Made by a program: the position numbers and the translations under genes
The notes under the pieces: model-generated
Seen by the model: only the letters and a program-made list of their open reading frames with translations
Databases searched by the model: none
What the model was told of the DNA's origin: nothing
Shown here: piece by piece, positions 1 through 13,111 of the stretch
Position numbering within the stretch: position 1 is the stretch's first letter
How the letters are laid out: every line of letters begins with the position of its first letter
Assembly (NCBI GenBank): GCA_011947345.1
Contig: JAAVTG010000307.1
Coordinates: 1-35,262, forward strand
DNA from: Phytophthora quininea
Lineage: Eukaryota > Oomycota > Peronosporomycetes > Peronosporales > Peronosporaceae
DNA: 35,262 nt
Direction of reading: 5' to 3'

Positions 1-1045
1 GCACCCCATATCTACATTTGTTGCTCCAGCCAGCTTCACACAAGAATTCCAATCGCAATCGAAACGAAGGTTTATACCTTGCATATGCCTATGGTCAAAA
101 CATCAGGAAACGCTGCAGGCGGAATCGCAGCTTCCGGTGCTGTGTCAACTCCTGCCCAAAATGCAGGCATCGTTTAGCATTCCTTGCCAGACGTCTTGAT
201 GAATGACAGGACCCAATATAGTCATGCGATCGACGTGCGCAATGCAAAGGCCCGCTCGCGCTCAGCGGGCGTCACCATCGTCACCATCGTCACTACCGTC
301 GACGCCGATGACAGCGACTCCTGTCGTGGAGTCCACACTCCACCGAAAATCAAGCCAAAACGCGCCCAAGCAGCCCACGAATGCTCTTGGCTCGTGGTGG
401 TCCTTTGAGCAGCTCTGCAGCCACGCGATGCGGATTCCGTTCGCGTCGAACAACACGTCGCGACGAGCTCCGATCGCTGGCTTCCTTGCGGCATTCACCG
501 CCGAATTTTTTCGAGGTCGACGAGCGCTCTGCACCGTGCTGGCACTGCAAGACCCCTGGCCTTGGAAAGGCAACAATCGTGTCAGCACTCTCGTGGCCGA
601 CACGAACAAAAGACACAGCAAGACGTCGAGGGCAGCAAGCCGATGATCAAAGAGCAACCTCCCTCCGCACCGAGGGCACAGCGATAAAAAGCCGGAGAGT
701 CAGCGCGCTGCGGTTGCTTGGGTGTTGGACGCCGGGAGACTCCGCGGCGCCGCGGATAACGCGACGGCGGTCGTTTTCTATGGCCGCGCGCACATTGGAA
801 CGGCCGACGCGTCTTGCACAAAGCCCGCGAGTGTCCTTCGCCGTCTTTACCAGCGTGTCAATGCGATGCGTCCGCCACGATAGTCGCGGCGGTGCGAGCA
901 ATCGGCTCTATGCGAGTGCGAGGCTCAAGGCACAGCAGGAGCAGCGCCTTCGAGCTGGTCAACCAACCCGGTCGGCGACTCGAGGCAAGCCCCGTCGTCC
1001 TCTCTCGCTGGCCTGTCTGCCGTCTCTGATACGAACAGACGTTTT
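1..1045. other. Upstream region with no recognisable gene
   Basis: No convincing gene is seen in the first kilobase. Several long open frames overlap on both strands (one of about 227 codons at 381-1064), but their translations are Arg/Ser/Ala-rich, low complexity and match no family I recognise. This is expected of GC-rich DNA with few stop codons. A short imperfect GTCACCATC repeat lies at about 272-300. The 3' part of the region is the promoter of the RasGAP gene. Confidence 0.5.
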
Positions 1046-1061
1046 GGTTCACTCCGATTTA
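1046..1061 (+). promoter_or_regulatory. Oomycete core promoter (initiator + flanking region) of the RasGAP gene
   Basis: The stretch GGTTCACTCCGATTT fits the oomycete core promoter consensus GCTCATTYYNCAWTTT at most positions. It lies about 30-40 nt upstream of the ATG at 1090, the usual distance in Phytophthora. This favours 1090 over the next in-frame ATG at 1237 as the start codon. The match is imperfect, so the call is moderate. Confidence 0.5.
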
Positions 1062-1089
1062 TAACCGTTCCGTACATACAAACAGCAAG

Positions 1090-4000
1090 ATGTCCACTGC
1101 TAATTGCTGCCTCCGCCTCCTCAATAACTGGCGTCCAGAGACGGGCCAATGCGTCGCACCGGTTCGGCGCCTCTGCAAAAACACTTGCCTTTTTCCTCGA
1201 GGAAGCTGTCACTTCGCAATAGAGGCACTCGGCAGCATGCCCATGCGCGCGCCGGCCTTTGACCCGAGCGCCAGCCGCGGCAGCTCGCGGCTGGCGGTGC
1301 AGATCTCGGAGCAGCATGAAGGCCGCCCCGAACTCGTCAAGTGCCCCGAGCTGCAGCTTCGCGGCGTCGAGCTCGAGCGCCGATGCAGCACGCCGCTACG
1401 CATTCTGCACAAGAAAGGCCGGCGCTTCGAGTCGCCCTGGGAGCCCTTCTTCGTGGGCGTGTATGCACACACGCTGTTCTACTACGCCAACCTCGGAGAC
1501 TGGCCGCGCGGCGTCGTGCCGCTCGTCGGTGCAGAAGTCATGGCTGTGGACAGAATATTCCGCCACGGAGGCAACGCCACCACCGGCGACGACTGCGGCC
1601 CTTGCTGGAAGGTCACTAGCAGCTGCGGACGCGTGCTGCTGTTCAGGTCGCCGTCGCATGAAGCCAGGATGGAGTGGATCGACAGGCTCAAGCAGTCGGT
1701 TATGAAGAGTCCAGAGACGTATGCGCTCAGGAGAGGCAGCATCGACGGGAAGGCGGCACTGGCACTGGCGAGGAGACTGTCTAGATCGTCCAGTTCGGCG
1801 TCGACGGGGTCAGCGGTGAGTTTCCATTCGACGGCGCCGTCGCCCAAGAACCATCTGAGAAGAAGGAGACACACTGAGGACGATGCGGACACGTCCGAGA
1901 GGCTGAAAGAGGCTTTGGACCTGGTGGAGAAGCAGAGAGACGAGATCGAGGAACTGAAGAAACGGTTGGACAAGCTCGAAGTTGCTGAAATGATGGCGGA
2001 TGGCAGAGCGGAAACGGAAGCGGGTGCCATTGTGGATGAAGATGGAGAAATGGTAGAAGTGAACGTGGAAGAGTTCCTTGTGATGGACAAGGAGGCACTA
2101 CGGGACTCGGTCATTTCGGATTCATTGTCGGAAGATGAAGACACGCAGGAAGAGGAGGAGGAAGAGCACGTGGAGCAGGTTGATAAGAACCCCACCGTGA
2201 CGAACGCAGAACCCCTAGCAGATGGGGATACAGATGTTTGCAGTCCAACGATGTTGAAGGACTTGGAGTTGGCCAGCCCGAAGGGGAAAGCGATGGGCTT
2301 GAGGCGGACGTTGAAAATCTTGTCTCGGGATTGGGTACGCTTCATATGCCTGGACAGGACCGCTGCGATCAAATACCGGCAACGTCAGAAGCAACAACGA
2401 ACGAATGTGCTAGCACGGGGTCTGGGTCGGTTAAAGAATGGCCCAAGCAATCCCCTTGCGTCCTCTTGAATCCTGCAAACAAGAAAATAACTCGACGCCT
2501 GCTTCGCCGAAGCAGATCGATTTGGTTCCTGTCGCATCACCGTCGTCTGAGTTAAGTTCGAGCTCAATCAATTTGTACGACGCGGCAGAGAACGATTTTA
2601 TCCAGCAGCAAGCAGCCGAGTTGGCCGAGCTGGCGCGCAATTTGAACAAAGACGAACTGACGGACTCGTCTTCTACGCGTGAAAGCAGCGAAGATGGTTC
2701 GTTGACTTCCAGCTTTAAAGGTGCGCAGAGCGGGTTGGGCATTTACGACTCGAGTGGGAGCTCTGGGAATGATTTCCTGCAGCAGCAAGCGATGGAGCTT
2801 GCAGAGATTGCACGCAACTTGCAATCTTCGTACCGAGTTGATCGTAAACAGCCACAGGTACTCTATGCGTTTGGCAGGTTGACAACGATGTGGTTGTATG
2901 CTAAGCATGTTTTTCGCTTGTTTTAGGCTGAGTATAGAACTCTGAAAGTGCCTCCAGCTCGTCGTCTCTTGTTGGAGAACGTCAATCCTCGTTTGCGGGT
3001 ATTTCATTTTGTAACGAAAGGCATATTTCAGGTGTATTTTGCTAACCTCTTGCCTTTTGCACAGACGTCACAGACTTTGGACTGAATCACATCAACTCGA
3101 ACGATAGCAACGACAGCATTTTCTCTATTACGCAAGACGATCTTTTCTTCGATGAGGACGACGACAGCGACATCGAGCGGCTGTCCGAGTTCGAAGCTGT
3201 ACGTACACGCGCTCATCTTTGCTGCCGTTCCGCTGTCTAATGTAACCAACGCGCTTTGTTTACTATCGCAACAGTCCGACAGCCAATTCCTCGAGGCAAG
3301 CGGCTTCCTGGATTCTATTCACCAGGTGATGAAAGACTTCATCGTGACCTCGCAGCCTGAGCGTTCAAGCCAGTCGGACCGACTGGTGATCAGATGAAAT
3401 TATTGCTGAGATCCGTCAAGGAATCGACGCCAAGTCGCCGACGGACGATCTTGAGGAAGCGCATCGACAGCGAGCTATTCGATCGGCCCTGCCCGCACCA
3501 ATCTCTTCAAATGGTCCAAGCCCGAGGATACGGAACCTATTTTCTCACGCAAGATCAGCACGCGATTTTCTGGGAGGGGATTATGACGTGCAAGCAGACC
3601 CGTTGACCCCAAAGATCTCCCATCTCTGCTGGTTGAAGACACCATGTCAATTGTGGCATCGATTTTGCAGAGTGCTGGTCGAGACGACAAAATGCTGCTG
3701 CTGGCTCCATTCCTTCGTGTGTTTGGCAGCCGCAACCGCCTGAGTCATTTAATTCGCTGGGCGATCGAGATCGAGGTCGCATCCGTTATCAATGTGGCAA
3801 CGCTCTTCCGCTCAGACGACTACGCAAGCCGGCTGGTGTCAACCTACAGCAAAGCCATCGGTTCCAAGTTCATTCGGGTGGCTCTGTCGGACCCAATTCA
3901 CCAGATATTTAAGTTAAAGATCGCTGACATGGAACTGAATCCGCACAAGGAAGAATCTCTGCACGACGAAGCTCAAGCCGATGCCAACGCTGAGAACCTG

Positions 4001-4936
4001 ATGCGGACATGCCAAAACATCATTGACTCGATCATGAAGAACACCCACTATGTACGTTGCATTGTCATCAATTCGCCCAAGATGCCGCCAGTGACTGACT
4101 GACCTCGGAGAATGACCACACAGATTCCCTCGTCGTATTTCCACATTTGCTCTCACCTAAACTCGAAGGTCATCAGTCGATTTGACGGGTCAAAGGAGGG
4201 AGTCGAAGCCGAGGATGCTTCAACACTCACTCGGGTGAGTTTCAAAGGCTATCGCTGTTCCAACAGATGCTCTTCGTACTAACTTGATACGTGTGTTGTT
4301 TTACCTAGTCGGTGATTGGAGGTTTTCTATTTCTTCGTTTCGTGTGTCCTGCTATCACTACTCCCCATTTGTACGGGCTCACAAAGCAGCTTCCGCCACC
4401 AGAAACGCGTCGCGTACTTGTACTTGTCACGAAATTGCTATTCAAAACTGCAACGGGGTGAAGTTTGGCGACCGAGAACCCCAGTTCAAGTAAGTGTTAT
4501 GAAAGTCTAAGAGATGCGCCTCTCTGCTCGTGCTCACGCTGTTGTTGTTTTCCACAGAGTACTCAACCCATTCATCGAAAAGAATTCCCCAGCGATCCAG
4601 CAGCTCTTTGCCAATCTGGCCATGTCACCGAGCCAGGACATTGACGAATGTTTTACATCGGACAGTCGCAAGATTTACTCCCACGTGCCTTCGTCAAAGT
4701 TGATCGACGATTTGGCAGTCATTCGGTCTGTCTCGGAGAAGAATTTGTCCGAGATCGAGAAGAAGTTGGAAGATGGTGCTTGTGATCCCGAGGTGGTCGA
4801 GAACTTCAAAGTAGCCGTGTTGAGTGGCTCTGATCCGCTGCAGAAAAGCTCTCTGACGAAGAAGTTGAGCGCCAACATGAGATTTCTCAGCGGCTTCGGC
4901 AAGAAGCCCAGGAAACAGTCTGACCCCTGCAACTAA
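1090..4936 (+). CDS. PH-domain Ras GTPase-activating protein (RasGAP)
   Basis: Likely switches off a Ras-type GTPase at a membrane. An N-terminal PH domain (about residues 105-205) has the conserved C-terminal Trp helix (EARMEWIDRLKQS). An acidic linker follows with a coiled coil (KEALDLVEKQRDEIEELKKR) and a duplicated module (NDFIQQQAAELAELARNL, later NDFLQQQAMELAEIARNL). The C-terminal half is a RasGAP domain: TLFRSDDYASRLV carries the arginine finger and GGFLFLRFVCPAITTP is the FLR signature. Exons end near 2857, 2998, 3198, 4051, 4234 and 4489; introns are about 65-75 nt. The last exon is 4558-4936. The second junction (about 2990-3064) does not keep frame as drawn. Frame changes without splice sites occur near 2240-2470 (two), 3390 and 3612, probably base-call indels. 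About 1,140 residues. It converges on the glucan synthase, 202 bp apart. Family assignment is firm; exact gene model is not. Confidence 0.85.
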
Positions 4937-5138
4937 CTGCCGGTATTCATTAGAGTTGACTTCATCGCAAATCGAGGTCTGTGTAGACAAGGTAAAGTGT
5001 GTGTTGTTTCCGTAGCGTTCGTAAATCTGGTGAAAATGAATTCATCATTGATCTCGAAAGCATGCAATCCATGTTGGATTGCACGTGGACAAAACTCTCT
5101 ATCTACTTCCTAATGCCTTACACGTCAGGGTGCCCACC

Positions 5139-8100
5139 TTAGGCAGTTCCATTCGTGTTGGCACCATTACGGGATGCAGTGTTCAGAAGATTGAACGGGT
5201 TGGAGTTCAGCGGAATTTGAGAGAAGTCGCTTGTCGAGAGCGCGCGACGAGTACGCGATAGCGACGGATTAGCTCCCACGTCGGCGAGTCTCGCTTCTTC
5301 CTGCTGCTGTTTGCGCGCCTGAAGCTTGCGCTCTTCCTCCGACATAATAGCCTGCAAGCGGCTGGACGAGTCCTGCAGCGCGCTCAGTTCCGACTCGGAC
5401 ATGTTGCGCAGCACTGCGTTCAGAGTGTTATCGCTCATTGCGTGCATCAGGTCGTCCTTCTTGCCCGGACCAGCGGAGCGGATATCGGTCTCACTGCCAC
5501 TAGCAGTCAGCACGTTGATAAAGCGCTGCTGTTCAAGAATGATCGACCGCATTTGCTGCACCGACAAGTCATCCTCGCGGTCGTCGTTGCTTGAGTTGGC
5601 GCGTAGGATGTCTTCGATCACCACACCACGACTCAAGGCGTTGTTGTACAGCAGCCACGTCTGGATCTTTCCAGGCACATAGAGCGCAGCAAGCAAGAGG
5701 ATGACGCTAAGGGAGACCAGACCCAGCACGGCATCATGGACGAAGTAGATGGTGCCGACAAAGCGAGTTGCTTCCCAAAAGCAGAAGCGCCCAACAGCCA
5801 ACTGCTGCTGCAAGGTACCCCATGCTCAACAGGCACTGCCACATGCCGTCAACATACACGAACGCGATGACAAGGCCAGAGCCCAACACAAGCACGAGGA
5901 TGAGCTTCAACAAGCGAACAAAACCGTTCTCCCCGTACGAGCGGGAAGACGTAAAGAAGACCGCCTCCGCACTGAGATACACGGCGGCCATGGAGCAGCA
6001 GATTGCCAACGGAAGCCACGTGGTTTCCGTCAGGATCGAGTGGTATTCGTCACCTGTTGAAGAGATTGACACTGCGATCAAGGCAAACAGCGCACCCTTC
6101 AACGTGATGCAGGCCTTGGACCACGGACGGAGCGTCGAGAAGTACGCGTTCTCCTCCTTGAACCAGGCCTCCCAGGACTGGTCCGGGTTGCCACCGTCGC
6201 CACGCATCCACTTGAACCACAAGCGGAAGTCTTCCATCACATCTGACCATTCAAAAGCAAGCGGGTTGAACCAGAACGGCGACCAGTACCATGACACGAA
6301 GACAAGCCACAGTGACCACGTCATAGCAAAGTACTGATAGCCGACCGTGAACTTGTAGTACAGCGTCAGTCCAATGGCGATTTCCAACGCAGCATACAGG
6401 TGACTGCTGGCGTAGAACCTGTAAAGCTCGTCGAAAGACGAGTGCTTGGTCACGAACCCACGACCTGTGGCACGGTACTTGGCACCGCCAGCAAGAATCG
6501 TCTGTCCGAAGTAGAACCACTTGGTGCCGATGTGGAACAGGAAGTAGAGCGGGCCGCCGGTCACAAAGAGAACAATGATCTCGTTCAGGGCGGCCTTGAA
6601 ACCACGTTCGACTGAGATCGTCGCCAACAGTGGCGCCGTCGTGAGGAAAGCGACAGAGCCAAGCATGAGCTGCAAGTGGCTCAGCAACACTGGATCACGT
6701 CCGCCAACACCCTCCAACGAGAGCAACGCGCGAAGCAAATTACAGTACAATAAGATGTACACCGTCCAGATGATAACAGAGGTCGACAGGTAGAAGCCCA
6801 CGTGGTTGTAGTAGAACGACAGCAGCTTGAAGAAGTCGAGACGTTGACTGATGCGGTACACGTCGCGAGAAAGCGACTGCTCCGCAGCTCCTTGAGCCAG
6901 CTTGGCTTCGAACTTGTAAATTTGCTGCATACCGACATCGCGTCCTTTGCCGCACTTCGTGTACTCGGGAAAGCCACCGAGCCACCACGCATACAGTTAT
7001 TGTAGCCAGCAAAGATGTCTTCGCTAAGGTTGATACCCTTGCTGGCCTTACTGATCCCGCCACGCGTGATGAAGAACAACTTGTTGAACACGTCCGGGTG
7101 GCCATAGTGAAGACGCATCCGGAGAGGCTGCGCCAATGTGCGCTGGCTTAGCGTCACGAACGACGTTTCTTGCAGTGCCATGTAATTTGCCAAGGAACTC
7201 ACGCTTCCCGTGAAGATATGCTCGGGGATACCGACGATCGTGTACGGACGCTCGGCCGTACCCTTGTCAAACTCTTCCAGCAAGTTGCGCATCTTCAGTC
7301 CTTCTTCAAGATATCCGTCCTGGTTCATATCGATCGTCTGTAGATTTTCGCCACGAGTAAAGACGATAGCGGAGTTTTGGTTCTCAGGTTTTCCCTCACC
7401 CAAGATCGGGTTGCCTGGAAGCCGCACGCGGTAGATTTCATGCACAGATCCAAGCTCCTCGCCGCCCTTAATGAGAACAGAGAAATACGATTGCTCCTTC
7501 TGGTAGTTCACACGAACCTCATCGATGTATGCAACACGAAGGTTTGGGAACCGGTGCAGCAAGAACTCAATGTCGCTGGCCTTCGGGTCGTTGTTCTTCT
7601 TCTGTCGGCCGTAGATTTGGCAGGCCACGACGTACGTGAACTTGGTGTTGATCAACTCTTCAAGCTTTTGCTGCGGAACTTGCTCGATCTCAGCTAGCAG
7701 ACGGATAGCGGCTTCACCGTACATCATACCTTGCACTGTGCGCGAGAGCGTCTGACCTCGCAGTGACGCCCACATCCGCAACTCAATGGCGGAGTCTGGG
7801 TCCTTCCAGACGTTCTTTTTCGGCTTGACACGCTCCAGGAAGTTCTCCCAGTCTTTCTTGTACAATGTCTGAAGGAACAGAAGTGTGTGGACATCCAGAC
7901 CATCCTGTTTACTCTCGAGATCCTTCCTGGAGTACAAAACATCCTCAGCATAGAAAGGGGTCATCACGCTCCACGACTTCATCTCTTCCAGCAACGGGGC
8001 CAAGGGCATGTCCATGAACAGCGAGTTCACGAAGAACAGCAAGCGGCGACGTGCATCATAGGACTGAGGCTCCGCATCAATCTTCTGCAACGTCAAAAGA

Positions 8101-11100
8101 CCATACAGGTGCGACAGAACCACATCCGTGTGGCTTTCAAACGCCGTCAGGGTGATCTGCTCGCCCGTGTAGTTGTCGTCCCACATGAAGCCACGCTCTT
8201 GAGTCAAAATCCACGTCAGTCTGTCCGAAATCCCCTTGCTCTCGGCATGCACCGGGTCTTGTTCATGAACATGAGCCAACATCTCCTTGCCCAGATTGAG
8301 GAACATCCGGACGCGCTCACGAATCTGCATGATATGCGCACTCGGAATGGAGTGCGTGATCTTTCCGTAGTTAGCCGCAGGCTTGTGTTTCTGCTGCTGC
8401 ATACGGGCAATACGGGCCACACCAGAGCCACGGCTGCGGCGGGGTGGCTCAAGACCAAGCGAAGACAGACCCGTCGTACTTGCGGACTTAGTGAGGCCGG
8501 ACGAAGCAGGTCGGTACGAGCCCGACTGCTGGGGAACTCGTACGACGCGTAGTCAGACGGGTCCTTGCGCACAGGGATCACCTTCGCGTTGTTCTTCCAG
8601 CCGCGGGAGTTCAATTTCAACAATGAGACCAAACCGGCCAAAGCTCGGCCACAAGCCCCTACCTTCTGCAGGTTTAGAGCGCGGAACACGCCGCGTGATG
8701 CCCAGGAGCTCAGCACACTCGTAATATACTTGACGTCAGTCGCGTGGCACGGACCAAGAATGTTTCCGAGAACCCAGTTGGTGAGCTCCCAGATCTCTTC
8801 GAGCGATTCCTCCACCATCGGACTGTCGCTCAACACCTCCAGCAGCTTGTCTTGCAAAACGCGCTCCGATACCTTGCCGTTGTTTGACGAGTAGATGTCG
8901 AGAATGTCCGACGTAAAGTTTTCGAACGCTCCAGCTAACTGGAACTGCGGCAGGTAGATCTCGCGTTCGTAGCCCTCAAGACGATGGAAGTGGAGCAGCG
9001 ATTTCTCCTTGTTCGAGATCAAGTCATCCGCACGCAAGCTATCGATAATAGTGTTCCAAGCCATCGAGAATGAGAACCACTTGCGTCTGCGAGCTGCCTG
9101 ACGTTCCATTGGTGTCTGTTTACGGCGCGAGAAGGACAGCAGCGGGGTTTCATCGTCATGCGCAGAGGTGCGCCGTTGGGACAAGATACGAGACGTCGGA
9201 TCGGCGCCTCCCGCAATGCGGTCGAGTATTTCGTGACCTACGGATGTTGATCCATAGGACATCCCAGCACTTTCAGAAAGCTGAAGCCCAGTCTTCGAGT
9301 TGGCAGAGATCACCTTGGCATTGAAAGCATCCACAGCTCGTCCAAAAGCGGACCGGACCCGGCTGAAGTTACGAATCTCGCCAATATGGGATGAGAAGCC
9401 AACGAAGGTGCCTGTGAAAGCCATCCAAATGGAGTTCCAGATCGTGATGTCCACACAGAACACCAGGAAGAAGGGCATCCAGTTGAGGAAAATGAGGGAC
9501 ACCGTCGTGATCATACTCACGCTGTTCTCCACATGGTCCGCGTACAACAAGAAACTGGGCACCACGAGAGGATAGATTTCAAACTTGTAGCTGAAGAACA
9601 GTTTCCAGGACAGCATCGTAGCCCAAAAGAATTGGTATCCTACGCTCATGGACTCCGGGTCCAGGACATTATCGCCAACGTACAGTTTGTTCATCGGGCT
9701 AATGATGTTTCGAATAAAGGCGACGGGGACGAACGTCGTGTGACGCGTCCAGTTAGTAAACCCAGGCATAACTTGCATGAGGCAGTTAATGAAGCCTGGT
9801 ACGTGGAAAATCAGTGCAACCGTGTAGTACGAGTTCCACCATGCACCGCCATACGCCCATGCGTACCAGTACAGCATAGAAGACGTTACCGCCAGTACCA
9901 AGTGGAAGATCACGCGCAAAACGTTCCGTACCATCGAGAAAGCCGGCTGGTGCGGGTGGTAGACAGCAAAGATATCGAGTCCGTCCCGCAAAATATCCAA
10001 CAAGAACGGTGTAATCAAGGAGCTTGACACGATCTTCAAGCCGTCGTCAAGGCTCATCTCTTGCTCGCTGGCAAATGCAAGAACAGCGAGGAAGTGGAAC
10101 GAGATCACATGGAAGCTGAAAATGCGGTTGAAAGCACGCAGTGGCAACAGCCATGTACGTTTCTCCACGAACGACTTCGCCGACTCTGTAAAGCCCTCCG
10201 CAATGCTCTTGCGCTTGTGGAAGAAATTGTTGGTGTTCGCTCCAGCATTGAGGCCACCCCGACTGCTGAGGCCACCCACCCCACCTAGACCATGCTTCTT
10301 TTTCTGCTGGTAAATCATAGCTGGACTCGGAGACGTGATGTCGACCACCTCTTCGTGTTTGTAGTCGAACTTCAAGCACGCCTTCGTCCAGAAAAACTCG
10401 TTGAAATCATCGTAATTGTGACGATCTTCGTGATCATATTTGGACGACATTTCAGACTTGAGCAAGCCGTACACTGGCGTCACCACCGTGTCCAGGAAGT
10501 AGCCCGGTTCGCGTTCAGTGTGGCGGACGGACGGGAACTCCTCCTTCATCTTGTGGAACAGGAAGCACAAAAACTCGGGCGAGTGGCGAAGGTTGGCAGA
10601 TTCACCCCAGATGAAAAGTACAAGCACAAATCCACAGAAATCTCGTCGACACTGGTGAGTCCGCCCTGAGGTGCTCGCTGTTCACTCCAGTGCAGTGGTT
10701 GGATTTGTAGCTTCGAGCACCACTTGCTGTAGTTAGAGAACATCAAGTCGTGCAACTTCCGGTACGGATTGCCGCCCTTGCGGGTGTTGTTCGTGAGCAA
10801 TATCACAACGTGCTCTGTCTGGTTGCGGAAGTTGTCAAGCTGGAAACCGAACGACCGCTGCACGTTTACAGCGATGCGGAAGATAGTGCTAAACTGCTGC
10901 ATGTTCTGGGGCAGCTTGTTCGGCGAGAAGAAGTTCACGACGCTTTTGCTCATCGCCGAGACTTCATCGTCAGGTCTCCATGACCGTGCGTCAGAGCTCG
11001 CAGAGACTGGAGGGAATTTAGCCTTGCGAGCAGCGACTGTTGGCTTGCGCATAGCCACACCTCGCATGCGGTAGTATCCGTAAACCGTGCTAGCAAGTGT

Positions 11101-13066
11101 TAGGACTAGAAGCACTCCGTACATCGTCCAGCAATGTTCCGAACAAAAGGCCGTGTGGTCATCATCATTTCCGTTGAAGATGAACCCGGCCAGTCTCCAC
11201 ACATTTTCAACAACGTCGCCTTCACTCACCCACAATGAAATTGACAGCACGAATGCCAGACTACCAAGCCATGATGTTGACAGAATGACAATGTGCTTCG
11301 AGTCCAGCAGCGGTGTACATCCCATAGCAATTCCGATGCCCACCAGCACAAGAGTTACCACACGCGCTGACAGCAACGGCACGAACTGGCTGATCAGCAC
11401 ACCTCCGTACAGCCCCAGCATCGCGCCAAGCGAGACGGGGTACACCAAGCAGCAAATGCCGCCAAGCACTATGCCGCACAAGCACGCAATGGCTGTCTGG
11501 ACCCACGCTAAATCCTCTGGAGCGCTTGCGCTCAGAGCACCGTAGGAAGCAGCGGTGAGCCACAGCGTGCTAACATAAACCGACGCCGTCTTCGGATGAG
11601 ACGTACCGCGAAGCACCATGAACATGCCCGCCAACCCGTTGATAATCGCGAAGAGCTGCGCAAGACCAATGTCAACGCGCAGCGAGACGTACCAAGGAAG
11701 ACCATACTCTACGGGGTGTGCGTAGATCCATTCTTTTGTCGGATAGGCCTCGGGGTTGCAACCGACGGACGTATACCGGTTCGGGTTTCCCTGGTACACA
11801 CGCACGTAGTCGATCGTGAAGTTCGAAGGCCACAGCGAGTCACAAATCTGGCCTTCGCACGGAGGAGAAAATTTCTCGGAGACGGCCGTACTTAGAATGA
11901 GATAGCTGGGCTCAACGGGGATTTGTCGGGGAGGCACCCCACCGACCCACTTGTTTAGCGCGGAACCAGGGATTTCAAACAGAAAGTTGCCGTCCAGCCA
12001 CCAGCGAATATAGCCCTCCGGGCCGGGCGACCAGTCCAATCGGTACAAGTGATACTCCTTGAAGGCGTTGGATTCAAGCTGCGTCAGCGCAGAGATGGAG
12101 TCCAGACCCATTTCGCCGTAGTAGTCGCTGTTAATGCGCGTGTACTCGCCGAACTTGAGACCTTGGTACCACTGGTTCGGTCCAGGCAGCGTCTCCGATG
12201 CCGGCCGCATGTCGTCGTACAAACTTGGCCGGATCTGCAGCGACGTCGAGATATACGCGGGCTGATCCCGCGCTCGAATCTGCGCTTCAATGACATCAAT
12301 CTCCGTAGCGCCACGTCCCTGGAAGGGGTTCATCCCGTACATCTCTGGGTACGACTCCTTGTCGTGCTTGTCAGTCAGGTTGCCACAAGCACTGATTTTC
12401 TGCTTGACCTTCTCCGTCTTTTCAATGTACGGGGCACAGATATCGAAGCTCCAGGGCCAGGTGCCATCTTCCGATCCCAGGAACGGAGCGCGACCAATGT
12501 TTCCCATGATCCAGATAGCAGGCCACGTGCCGGGGATACCCCACTTGCCAGGGAGAATCGCTCGGACCTCCACGTAGCCGCCCGTGTAGCAGAACTTGTT
12601 CCACGTCTGCACACTGCCGCTGACGTACTTGGTGCCGCGGTAGCGCTGCTTGGGCTTGGACGTAGTGATGATGAGGTTGCCCTTGTCAATCTGCACGGCC
12701 TGGGGCAGGAAGTAGTGCTGCCCCATGTTGGTCGTGTCGCGGATGTTCACGGCGGTCCACTTGCTATCGAAGCCGGCCTCAAAGGTGCGTCTGGAGCTGT
12801 TAAACTCGTCCGAGAAGATGAGCTGGTACTCGTGCATCTCGCTGACGTTGCCGCCCGTGTCGGGGAAGTTGTGCGGCCCGTTGGGCACCATAAGCGAGTA
12901 GAACTTGGGGTCCGTGTCCGTGTCGATCCACTGCTGTTGGAAGGCCGTGAGGTTGCGGCGCGCGCTGGAACGCGTTGGTGATGGGCAGGACGGCCTGCGC
13001 CGCCGGCAGCAGCAGCGCGAACAGCAGCACGAGCACGACGCCGCCGGGGCTGCGTGCGAACGCCAT
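5139..13066 (-). CDS. 1,3-beta-glucan (callose) synthase GT48 with N-terminal KRE6/SKN1-like GH16 domain
   Basis: Makes cell-wall 1,3-beta-glucan from UDP-glucose at the plasma membrane. In order: signal peptide (MAFARSPGGVVLVLLFALLL); GH16-like domain (about residues 50-440) retaining the catalytic pair in ATEIDVIEAQ near residue 257; about seven membrane helices (460-670); an FKS1-type region with LFIWGESANLRHSPEFLCF (about 815); a second membrane set; the GT48 catalytic region (about 1450-2020) with SLRGQTLSRTVQGMMYGEAA, LLHRFPNLRVAYIDEVRV and FNKLFFITRGGISKASKG; C-terminal helices; and a charged coiled-coil tail. About 2,640 residues without a clear intron. Five one-base frame changes break it, near 12965, 10612, 8533, 6972 and 5765. 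Three fit loss of a base from a T, C or G run, and conservation resumes at once each time. Start at 13066 is supported by the signal peptide and a perfect core promoter; the frame from 12891 alone would lack the signal peptide. Confidence 0.9.
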
Positions 13067-13111
13067 TGCTAGACGCGCGGGTGGCGGAGGGAGCTTCGGG
13101 CAGCCTTGCGC

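Noticed and set aside
381..1064. 227-codon open frame in the first kilobase
   Set aside because: Several overlapping frames are equally open, composition is Arg/Ser-rich, and there is no domain or conserved motif; it also runs through the RasGAP core promoter.
1482..2372. 296-codon Ser-rich open frame antisense to the RasGAP gene
   Set aside because: The Ser-rich text is the complement of Glu/Lys/Asp codons in the linker of the real gene; no start context or family.
12049..12981. 310-codon open frame antisense to the GH16 domain
   Set aside because: The minus-strand frame has a clear conserved domain with catalytic residues; the plus-strand text is Val/Arg-rich and meaningless.
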